Assembly (NCBI RefSeq): GCF_004353905.1
Contig: NZ_SMOD01000033.1
Location: 2,596 to 66,595 of the forward strand
DNA from: Paraburkholderia guartelaensis
Lineage (GTDB): Bacteria > Pseudomonadota > Gammaproteobacteria > Burkholderiales > Burkholderiaceae
Direction of reading: 5' to 3'
DNA: 64,000 nucleotides
Translations under genes and position numbers: made by a program
Part shown: piece after piece, positions 43,978 to 50,769 of the stretch
How the letters are laid out: each line of letters opens with the position of its first letter
Position numbering within the stretch: the stretch's first letter is position 1
The notes under the pieces: generated by a model
The model's database searches: none
What the model was told of the DNA's origin: nothing
The model's input: the letters and a program-made list of their open reading frames with translations, nothing else

Positions 43978-45048
43978 ATGGATTCTCGCCTCACCAGGAT
44001 GGAACACAGCACTGGAACGAGCGACGATGCGCTCGAATTCCATCGTAGTTCTAACGGTGACAGATGGCTTCTGTGTCGCCGCGAGCCCAAGGCTCCCATC
44101 GTGCGCCATCTGTCGAACGCGGCTTCGGGGGGCACCGTATCGGAGTTGGCGGTTGGCGCGTTTCTGTCGTCGGAGAACTACGGCCCCGAGCACGAAGCAC
44201 TGCTCGAACTCGTCGCCGGGTCGATTCCGCACGGGAAGAGGCCTGCTCAACCAGACGGCGGGCCTGTTGCCTCGGCGCGAGACCCAGGCGATCGCCCGGA
44301 ATCACACACCCAGGTCGGCGCGGATGCGCTGCTGCTCGCCGTGACGCGTGTATGTACGTTTGCGCAGGAGCGTCGGTTGACCAATGCCAGCGGCTTCTTC
44401 TTCCAGCAGGAAACACGTCTCTTTCTCGTGACCAGTCGGCACGTCATGATCGACGTGTCCGGTGAACATTTCCCCGACCGGCTCGAGATCGAGTTTCATG
44501 TCGACGCGCAGAACCTGGCCGCCGCGACGTGGATGTCCGTTCCGTTGTACACCGCGGGACATCCTCTCTGGCGTCAGGGAACGGATGACGGTGGCGAGAT
44601 CGACGTAGCCGTAATCGAACTCGACAGGGGCGCGTTGCCTGCCGGCGCAAAGTTCCAGACCTTCGGCCCCGGTCATCTGCCGCGCCCTGGTGATGCAATG
44701 CCGATTGGGGCATCGCTGCTGATCGTCGGTTTCCCGCTCGGGTTCCACGATTCGCTTCACCACCTGCCTGTCGTTCGGCAAGGCGTTCTGGCTTCGGCGT
44801 TCGGCCTGCGCTTTCAGGGCAAGGGCTGCTTCGTCACCGATGCAAGAACTCACCGCGGCACCAGTGGCGCACCGGTCGTCCTGAGAGCGCCATCGGAAGG
44901 CAGAACGCCCGACGAACTGCCGTGGCTGCTTTTAGGCGTTCATTCTTCGAGCATTGACATGGGCGGCCGGGATGAGCAGATGGACGAAACGCTCGGACTG
45001 AACAGCGCATGGTATGCAGATATTTTGATGGTGCTGACGGCTCACTAG
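43978..45048 (+). CDS. trypsin-like serine protease with N-terminal small-protein domain
   Basis: This is a 356-aa fusion. Residues 1-90 (LEFHRSSNGDRWLLCRRE..., VRHLSNAASGGTVSELAVGAFLS, GPEHEALLELV) match the layout of free-standing ~80-aa hypothetical proteins common in rhizobia and Burkholderia (recollection). Residues 110-356 are a trypsin-like domain. Its triad is His in VTSRHVMID, Asp in GGEIDVAVIELD, and Ser in HRGTSGAPVV. No signal peptide is seen, so a cytoplasmic protease is implied. GGGAG lies six bases before the ATG at 43978. Intracellular trypsin-like domains fused to other modules occur in stress and defence proteins, but the role here is unknown. Confidence 0.8.
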   Translation: MDSRLTRMEHSTGTSDDALEFHRSSNGDRWLLCRREPKAPIVRHLSNAASGGTVSELAVGAFLSSENYGPEHEALLELVAGSIPHGKRPAQPDGGPVASARDPGDRPESHTQVGADALLLAVTRVCTFAQERRLTNASGFFFQQETRLFLVTSRHVMIDVSGEHFPDRLEIEFHVDAQNLAAATWMSVPLYTAGHPLWRQGTDDGGEIDVAVIELDRGALPAGAKFQTFGPGHLPRPGDAMPIGASLLIVGFPLGFHDSLHHLPVVRQGVLASAFGLRFQGKGCFVTDARTHRGTSGAPVVLRAPSEGRTPDELPWLLLGVHSSSIDMGGRDEQMDETLGLNSAWYADILMVLTAH

Positions 45049-45226
45049 CGCGCCATCTTGCCCGTCTGCCGCCGTAAGGGCCGCCGCCCGTTCACTTTTT
45101 CCAGCAGGCGCAACGGCCGCATCGAATTCCGCGCCTTATGCATCGTTGCGGCGATTGCCACCACAGATTCCTTTGCCCACTTCGAACACGGAGCACAGGC
45201 TGCCCCACTGAAACGCCAGAGGCTAT

Positions 45227-45583
45227 ATGTCCCCACTCCTGGAGTTCCTTGCAACGTTGCCACAATTTCATGCAGACCGCCTGGCTTGCAGAGTTATCCA
45301 TATTGAGACGGGATGTGTGCTTTCCATCGTCGATGACAGCCTTTCGCCTCCTGCCTCGATGTTGAGCGCCAGTTGGCCTGGGCAACCGGAGAACCAATCC
45401 CACAGACTCGAAGGCCTCGATGCAATAAATTTCTACATGCGGGAAGCAAGAGCGTACGGGGCAGAATCTGCGTCGATAAATCGTGCTGTTGCCACCCTTG
45501 ATCACGCAATGGGCGGATTGAGCGCGTTTTCTGCCGCAGTCAAGTCACGGGATATGTTTATGGGTGTCCCGCGCAACAAATAG
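45227..45583 (+). CDS. hypothetical protein, 118 aa
   Basis: This is a 118-aa protein (MSPLLEFLATLPQFHADRLACRVIHIETGCVLSIVDD..., HRLEGLDAINFYMREARAYGAESASINRAVATLDHAM). AGAGG five bases before the ATG supports it. No family is recognised. It lies 180 bp after the protease fusion on the same strand and has similar protein-like codon use. Confidence 0.5.
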   Translation: MSPLLEFLATLPQFHADRLACRVIHIETGCVLSIVDDSLSPPASMLSASWPGQPENQSHRLEGLDAINFYMREARAYGAESASINRAVATLDHAMGGLSAFSAAVKSRDMFMGVPRNK

Positions 45584-45935
45584 ATGGAGATTCGCTTCTC
45601 ATGTCGCAACGGTGACAGAAGCATCGCGGTCTACATCGACGGGCTCTCAATTCGATGACCTTTGTGACCATACGGGCACTCACCGGGAGGCCGACGCTGC
45701 GACTGGTTGAGAAGGGATCGTCTGCTGCCGGCTGCCGCCTGCAAGCGGTGCCGACTCGCGGGTAGTAGAAGCCGGGGCCGCCAAGGGTGCGGTGCGAGTG
45801 CGCTAATCCCCGCTGACGCGGGAGGGGGTGGCCGTCCAGCGACATCGGCTCCGGGATCATCGGCGGGACTCATCCGTTCGAGTGCGACAATGGCAGTGCA
45901 GTTTGCTGCTGTGACCACTCAGAGCGGAGTCCACC
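45584..45935. other. 352-bp gap before the integrase remnant
   Basis: No supported gene. The last 60 bases include a leader that reads like the upstream part of transposon-associated integrase genes. A peptide AVQFAAVTTQSG encoded just before 45936 resembles VVQFAAVVTAEG at 57310, a hint of shared mobile DNA. Confidence 0.35.
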
Positions 45936-46117
45936 ATGACACTTCTAAGTCGACGCATGATCGAGGATATGCGCGTGCGTAACCTCGCAGCCAATACCCA
46001 GCGCCTTTACGCGTCCTACGTCAGTGCGTTCGCCCGTCATTTCGGACGCTCGCCCGAGCTGCTCGGGCCTGAGGAGATTCGCGCCTGGCAATTGCATCTG
46101 GTTGATGCCCAGCGCTC
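45936..46117 (+). pseudogene. tyrosine recombinase, N-terminal fragment
   Basis: About 60 codons of the SAM-like core-binding domain of a site-specific integrase remain: MTLLSRRMIEDMRVRNLAANTQRLYASYVSAFARHFGRSPELLGPEEIRAWQLHLVDAQ. Homology ends exactly where the IS6-like end begins (46118), after which the frame runs through IS sequence to a stop at 46163. The catalytic domain (R...HxxR...Y) is absent from the window. An IS insertion or later deletion inactivated it. Confidence 0.8.
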
Positions 46118-46322
46118 GGGTTTTGTCGCGATAAGGAAGTCGAGTCAAACAAATCCGAGATGATGAGGAATACTTATGCAGCCAACGAGTGGAACTGCTG
46201 GGCGAGAGTTAGCGCGATGCCACCGTCGTTCATCTGGCCTTTGACGATCATGTGCATGAACTCGATGCCGCCGAGTATGATGCGTGCACATCAAAAACTC
46301 TTGAACCCCAGCATCGGCCGGG
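46118..46322 (-). mobile_element. IS6-family element fragment, inverted relative to the copy at 35703
   Basis: These 205 bp are a near-identical reverse-complement copy of the right end of the element at 36005-36213. They run from the terminus GGGTTTTGTCGCGATAAGGA through the last ~55 transposase codons. A few substitutions separate the copies (for example one Gly/Arg and one Arg/Gln change in the antisense reading). Similarity stops at about 46322. It interrupts an integrase gene. The two fragments face each other across 10 kb. Confidence 0.85.
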
Positions 46323-46429
46323 CCGGCGAAGGTCGGGCGGCGATGCCGGAGCGGCGGTTTTGGCCGATCATTTTTCCCCGATGGATAGCAGGGAATGGAC
46401 AAACTTCATCTGATCTGCATTCCTTTGTT

Positions 46430-46457
46430 ATTTTACATAAATCAAATTGTCGAATTT
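46430..46457 (-). repeat. dif-like XerC/XerD recombination site A
   Basis: Read on the minus strand: AAATTCGACAA, then the central hexamer TTTGAT, then TTATGTAAAAT. This is the 11-6-11 layout of XerC arm, spacer and XerD arm. The XerD-side arm differs from the E. coli dif arm TTATGTTAAAT at one base. It lies 83 bp beyond the stop of the 46540-47505 gene and is in direct orientation with site B. Confidence 0.6.
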
Positions 46458-46539
46458 CACACACAGGCTCTTTATTGCTGTCGTTGTGCGCGCATATAGT
46501 GGTTGCATGGTGTTCGGGGGCCAGCGATCAGCTCGCCGC

Positions 46540-47505
46540 TCAGGGAAGCGATATGCCAATGCCACCGGCCGCATGCTTCAAGACCTTGTACGCGTCAGGA
46601 GCTGCGCCCATAACTTGGACTGTCTCGCCGATGACCTTCAGCAGCCCCGTGATTTTCAATTTGCTGAATTTCGCTTTGGAAAGCTCGACGACCGACTCTT
46701 CCGTAATCGCCGACAGTTCATCTCGGTCATGTTGTGGCAATGACGCCTGGAGGAGTTCGTTTTGCAGCGCGCGAAGTGCACTAATCACGTTTGCAATATC
46801 GGCGGTCGCCGAATTGTTTTGTGTCACCGTCGCAGTGGCGTTAGCTCCAGTTTGCACGGAAGCAACGGCGCCGGTGAATGTGAAATTCTGAACATGTGGG
46901 GATTCGGAACCGGACATTGCCGCTTTTACCTCTTCTATCCATAGGTCGAAGTCAATGCCACGATAGTACAGCGTCATGTGTGGCCCTGGTTGCGTCGTGC
47001 GAATGTACTCTTTTGCGACGAGATCGCGGACGGTGATGTTGAGATCTGCCACGTACCGCTTCAGTGGTTGCTGCATCGAACGCGCGAATTCGAATTCGAG
47101 CTCGTTGATCTGGAGCCCGCGCCCAGTAATGCCCATCATCGACCGAAAAAGCAGCTTGCGAATCCTTCCTTGCATCTGTAGCGACGGGGGCCGTGGCAAT
47201 TCCGTGGCATGGCTGCCGAGCGGCTCGGGGCTTTCGCGAATCTGCAACCCGGTTTCAACATCCATTTTCACTTCAAGACAGTCAATTTTCGCCAGCGCAA
47301 GCCAAAGCTGCGCAATCTGTGTCTGAACGCCAACTGGATCCCCTTCGAACGGATATTGCGGTTGCGCGGTGAAAAGGGCATCTTTCCACGCGACCAGCGA
47401 AGCAACTCCTGGGAACTGTCCTGCGAGGGCGTGGATAGCCTGCTCAAGGGTCGCAGCCGACAGGACGAGACCTTCGACTTGTCGCTGTAGGCCTGAAGGG
47501 TGCAT
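46540..47505 (-). CDS. hypothetical protein, partner of HEPN-motif protein
   Basis: This is a 321-aa protein with no family I recognise. Residues 1-100 are helical. Residues 100-190 form an alpha/beta region (GRGLQINELEFEFARSM..., AKEYIRTTQPGPHMTLYYRGIDFDLWIEEVKAAM) that resembles a small winged-helix or effector-type fold. From residue 208, FTFTGAVASVQTGANATATVTQN is a beta-rich, Thr/Ala repeat linker, followed by a helical end. Linkers of this xGAVxxVQTGANATA type occur in some phage-defence and signalling proteins (recollection). It follows the 523-aa HEPN-motif gene by 92 bp on the same strand, so a two-gene operon is likely. Confidence 0.75.
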   Translation of the reverse strand: MHPSGLQRQVEGLVLSAATLEQAIHALAGQFPGVASLVAWKDALFTAQPQYPFEGDPVGVQTQIAQLWLALAKIDCLEVKMDVETGLQIRESPEPLGSHATELPRPPSLQMQGRIRKLLFRSMMGITGRGLQINELEFEFARSMQQPLKRYVADLNITVRDLVAKEYIRTTQPGPHMTLYYRGIDFDLWIEEVKAAMSGSESPHVQNFTFTGAVASVQTGANATATVTQNNSATADIANVISALRALQNELLQASLPQHDRDELSAITEESVVELSKAKFSKLKITGLLKVIGETVQVMGAAPDAYKVLKHAAGGIGISLP

Positions 47506-47597
47506 GGCGTTATCTCTTTGAAGTTATGGCATTCAGGTGAGGGAGGGCGTCTGTACCTGTGGCGATGAGGTTGCTCGCATAGCCCTCGGGTGGCTGC

Positions 47598-49169
47598 TCA
47601 GGTGATTTCAAGCAGCTCTACACATCCTAGCGGTGAATCGCGTCCGGCCAGCGTCAGAGCAAGGTTTGCCTTGGCGACGAGTTCTAGGGGCTTCAGATTT
47701 TGCACATAGTGTCCGTGAGTGATGCGGTCCATGCCGGCGCCAGCGAGGCGGGCGACGGTGCGCAGGTTTGCAGCAAGCGCGACACTATCAAGTTTTGCGC
47801 CGTGCAAGATGAGGTTTCGCTGCCGGTACAAGCGGTGAAACGAATCACCGATTGCTTCCCGGATCGTCTGCAATTCAGGGTGCGGATTGGCAAACAGCTT
47901 CGTAAGTCTTGCGACTGCCGCTTGGTCAGTGAGCGCACGCATCGGGGGAAGGCGTTGTTCGATGATCATGCTGGCGAGAATACGGCAACGTTCGCGATTC
48001 GTCGGGGCGTTCTGAAGTTCGGCGGCTACCGCTGGATCTGTTTGTTCCGCCCTGTACGAAAGCGCCGTGAGTTCCGCGCGAGGGAAGGAGCAAGTGACCA
48101 ACGTGGCTAGGTGGTCGGCTGCCGAGGATCGGTCGCTCGGGTCCGCGAGCAAGCCCTCAATCGCACCCCAGCCGCCGGCTACCGCCGCAGGAGGCGAGCT
48201 TTCTTCAAGGTGTGCCATCAGTTCGATTGCGGCATCCACGCTCTGATTTGCATCGCTGGAGAAAACGCGATCTTCGCGGAATAGTTCTTTTACGCCGACG
48301 CCGCGGGAGTGTCCTTTAAGTGGGAAGGAATTGCTCGCTCCTTTAACCCACAGGTGAGGAAGCCGGTTGAGCGGGGCACCGGTTGCGATCAACGCACGCG
48401 CGGCATAACGATCGGTTTCGTTCCGTGCCATCTCGGCGGCGCCAACGACATCGCGAGCCTGCACGCGTAAAATCATCGCGACGGGCGAGCGGACTCCCGC
48501 AGTATCGAACCCGTTTTCCCTCAACCAACCTGTGACGGCTGCGTCGCGAAGCCACGTGGTCGGAATGCCGTTGAGGAATTCCGGTTTTGTGCCAAACGCC
48601 AGCATGACCTCGAACTCTTTCCTTGGCGCTGCCACCATCGCAGTGTGCAACTCGTCACAAAGCTCGGCCGCGGTGATCGGGTCGGGAGCGTCAAGTCGTG
48701 CTTTGATAAAGTCGTGGAGGTATTGACTTGAGAAACCGGCATCGAGCAGATGGGCGCCGACGCTGCGTGCGAAATGTTCGACCTTCAGGTTGCCCGCCCT
48801 GAGCGCGCCAGCCCATCGGGTCAGGTAGTCTCTTGAAACCCTCTCGGAAAGTTCGCGGATCCCGTAGTGCGCTGCACCTTCCGCTCGCGGAACCTGCTGG
48901 ACCTGTTGACGAAGAAATTGTCGCTCGGGCTCAGTAAAGGCCGGATGTACACCGACCCGCTTTTGCAGCGACGAGGCCATACGTTTAATCGAGGCATCGC
49001 TCAGGTGACCGTGTCTTAGCGCGGCACACCCTTCGTAAAGCTCGTCCATCGCGAGGATGATCCCGATACCCCAGAGGGACCGATTCCAAGGGGTACGGTT
49101 CTGAAGGAACTCAAGCAGGCGGACCACCGCTACCTGCTCCAGAGGATTGACAAATGTAAGCATGCGCAT
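47598..49169 (-). CDS. HEPN-motif protein, candidate RNase effector
   Basis: This is a 523-aa, mostly helical protein. Near the C-terminus, FHRLYRQRNLILHGAKLDSVALAANL holds an RNxxxH motif (Arg451, Asn452, His456), the R-x4-H signature of HEPN RNases. The surrounding helices read like the ApeA-type HEPN domain. The rest (residues 1-400) has no recognised family. Such proteins are often toxins or anti-phage effectors (family knowledge). Two close ATGs (49169, 49163) are possible; neither has a strong ribosome binding site. The 321-aa gene follows, and the pair lies between dif-like sites A and B. RNase activity is inferred. Confidence 0.75.
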   Translation of the reverse strand: MRMLTFVNPLEQVAVVRLLEFLQNRTPWNRSLWGIGIILAMDELYEGCAALRHGHLSDASIKRMASSLQKRVGVHPAFTEPERQFLRQQVQQVPRAEGAAHYGIRELSERVSRDYLTRWAGALRAGNLKVEHFARSVGAHLLDAGFSSQYLHDFIKARLDAPDPITAAELCDELHTAMVAAPRKEFEVMLAFGTKPEFLNGIPTTWLRDAAVTGWLRENGFDTAGVRSPVAMILRVQARDVVGAAEMARNETDRYAARALIATGAPLNRLPHLWVKGASNSFPLKGHSRGVGVKELFREDRVFSSDANQSVDAAIELMAHLEESSPPAAVAGGWGAIEGLLADPSDRSSAADHLATLVTCSFPRAELTALSYRAEQTDPAVAAELQNAPTNRERCRILASMIIEQRLPPMRALTDQAAVARLTKLFANPHPELQTIREAIGDSFHRLYRQRNLILHGAKLDSVALAANLRTVARLAGAGMDRITHGHYVQNLKPLELVAKANLALTLAGRDSPLGCVELLEIT

Positions 49170-49547
49170 TATTATGCCAGTTCGGTCAGTAGAGGTACTG
49201 GCCTACAGGCTAGGCGGGGCGCGACCCAATCAAAGACGGTAGTTCTAGAACTTCCTGAACTGAGCGGCTCAAGCCCCCATTTATTGAAGGCCCTGCGTAC
49301 ACGCAGGGCCTTTTTTATTGCGCGCAAAAATTGGCGCTGTCCGCATTGTCGGGAAGACTGTTTGGCTTCTGGACGATACGGGCTTCGAAGTGCGACGGTA
49401 GATCGTCACGCAGGGAGCAACGCAAGCGCAATCTCGGGCGGGCGGTATGTTTCACCGCGCCGCATTGAGCTCACGCGCGCCAACATCGGCGTCAGCTTTC
49501 CCGGTCAGATTACCGACGGTAGCAAACTTCCAATTGTAGCTTTCTAT
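49170..49547. other. 378-bp gap with terminator
   Basis: This holds the terminator at 49287-49316. No supported protein gene; a 92-codon plus-strand frame at 49284 starts inside the terminator and is rejected. Confidence 0.45.
49287..49316 (+). terminator. strong rho-independent terminator
   Basis: AAGGCCCTGCG and CGCAGGGCCTT form an 11-bp GC-rich stem with a four-base loop, followed by TTTTTT on the plus strand. No plus-strand gene lies just upstream (49170-49286). It may therefore end a short unannotated RNA, or be a leftover of a removed gene. Confidence 0.8.
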
Positions 49548-49575
49548 ACTTTACATAATTAAGATTATCGCATTT
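49548..49575 (-). repeat. dif-like XerC/XerD recombination site B
   Basis: Read on the minus strand: AAATGCGATAA, hexamer TCTTAA, then TTATGTAAAGT. It matches site A and site C in layout and in both arms. It lies 379 bp upstream of the HEPN-motif gene and 122 bp beyond the RES toxin stop, exactly between two gene modules, in direct orientation with site A. Confidence 0.65.
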
Positions 49576-49696
49576 TCGAACGATCGTGCTTTTTAGGTTG
49601 GATGTCTGGAGAGCACCTTGGCCGCCGGCACGCACATCGCGAACCCTGATATTTGATCGCGGGGCATGGTTCATCCGCCTGCAATCGACATCGGCC

Positions 49697-50179
49697 TCAT
49701 CGCGTCGGCTGGCCAAACAGCCGCGGATCCAGCGTAAAGGGTTCCGTGTTGATCACCTTTACGCTTGCCATTTCCGGATGCATCGGGTTCAGCAGCAGAT
49801 TGAAGTCGGTAGGACAAACGACCGACGGGACCCGCATCGCCAGTTGCTCGCCCGCTTCAAGCCATTGCCGGCCAAGCGCCCTTGTGGCTGCGGGATCGCT
49901 CGTCAGGTCCGCCCAACCCTCTGGGAGATCCGGGACAAGAGCGGCATCGTAGACAGCGTCCGGCACCTCCAGCGTCACGAGGAAATAGCCACCGGCCGGC
50001 AGCAAGCCCGCCATGTGCACCAGCGCCTCAAGCAGCGCCGTCGACGCGTGGCAACAGGTGTAAAGCACCCGCATGCCACGCGGGTTCCAGCGGCCGCCGG
50101 CGATCGCCGCACCATTGCCGCTCAGGTCATCGGCACGGTAATACCCGCGCCGTTCTTTTGCCAGGCGGTAAAGCCTCAT
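49697..50179 (-). CDS. RES domain toxin (NAD+-degrading type)
   Basis: This is a 160-aa RES-domain protein, the toxin of the RES/Xre toxin-antitoxin family, which degrades NAD+ (family knowledge). The motif residues appear in MRLYRLAKERRGYY..., GGRWNPRGMRVLYTCCHASTALLEALVHM (the R, E and S that name the family) and a terminal strand region VINTEPFTLDPRLFG. The start overlaps the antitoxin stop (ATGA), the standard gene order. The pair lies between dif-like sites B and C. Confidence 0.93.
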   Translation of the reverse strand: MRLYRLAKERRGYYRADDLSGNGAAIAGGRWNPRGMRVLYTCCHASTALLEALVHMAGLLPAGGYFLVTLEVPDAVYDAALVPDLPEGWADLTSDPAATRALGRQWLEAGEQLAMRVPSVVCPTDFNLLLNPMHPEMASVKVINTEPFTLDPRLFGQPTR

Positions 50180-50682
50180 GCAGACACGCCGTGAATGACG
50201 CGCAGCAGGATCTCACGCACGCGGTCGTAGCCCGGTTGCGAGTCGAGCACCTCGAGCGGGCTGAGTCCACCCAGTTCCGCATTCGATCGCTGCATCCACT
50301 CGGCGGCCAGCGCTGGGTCCTCAAACACCTCGACAGCAAGCTGACGCACATAGAGCACACGCGCAACGCGATCCGACTCGGCTGGCGACAGGCGCTCCGC
50401 GCGCGCCACCTTGCGCAGGATCGTCGAACTCGGCAGATTGAGACTCGCGAGCAGCGTCTGCACCGGCACGTGCAGCAGGTCCTTCGCCACGCGCTCGATG
50501 ATCGCCGCTTCCATGCCTTCCCGGATCTGCCGGCGTTGCTCGAGCGGGTCGAACCTGACGAGGAACGTTTCGATATCGTCAGCGTGGGCGCCGGGTCTGC
50601 CAGAGCCGGCCAGGGCCTTGCCGGCACGTGCTGCGCCCGGACGCGAGGCCGAGTGACGGCCGGACGGTTGATTCAGGGACAT
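50176..50682 (-). CDS. RES-Xre type antitoxin (MbcA/ParS/Xre family)
   Basis: This is a 168-aa antitoxin with a central helix-turn-helix (RVAKDLLHVPVQTLLASLNLPSSTILRKVARAERLSPAESDRVARVL) and the C-terminal MbcA/ParS toxin-binding domain (AAEWMQRSNAELGGLSPLEVLDSQPGYDRVREILLRVIHGV). The basic N-terminal ~35 residues are disordered-looking. It should neutralise the RES toxin and repress its own promoter. GGGAG precedes the ATG at 50682. An inverted repeat upstream (50734-50761) is the likely operator. Confidence 0.93.
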   Translation of the reverse strand: MSLNQPSGRHSASRPGAARAGKALAGSGRPGAHADDIETFLVRFDPLEQRRQIREGMEAAIIERVAKDLLHVPVQTLLASLNLPSSTILRKVARAERLSPAESDRVARVLYVRQLAVEVFEDPALAAEWMQRSNAELGGLSPLEVLDSQPGYDRVREILLRVIHGVSA

Positions 50683-50733
50683 GATGCGGGTCTCCCAGAT
50701 GGGATTTTCATGACTCCCATTCTAGATTAATCT

Positions 50734-50761
50734 CAAACGGGAATCAAGTTTCTCCCATTTG
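50734..50761. promoter_or_regulatory. inverted repeat, likely antitoxin operator
   Basis: CAAACGGGA (50734-50742) and TCCCATTTG (50753-50761) are inverted arms with one mismatch and a 10-bp spacer. They lie 52 bp upstream of the antitoxin start in the 87-bp space before the helicase gene end. A further TGGGAG motif at 50715-50720 (rc) repeats the core. Autoregulation is normal in this family. Confidence 0.55.
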
Positions 50762-50769
50762 ATGACTTA

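Noticed and set aside
35703..46322. A composite transposon bounded by two IS6 copies
   Set aside because: Both copies are truncated, both keep only their right end facing inwards, and the flanks show no matching target duplications.
46160..46891. A 243-codon plus-strand frame
   Set aside because: It is the antisense of an IS fragment joined to the antisense of the 321-aa gene.
49170..49290. A tRNA gene before the strong terminator
   Set aside because: I looked for a T-arm GGTTCGA-type signature and acceptor pairing and found none.
49284..49562. A 92-aa plus-strand protein
   Set aside because: It begins inside a strong terminator stem and runs into the dif-like site; no ribosome binding site.
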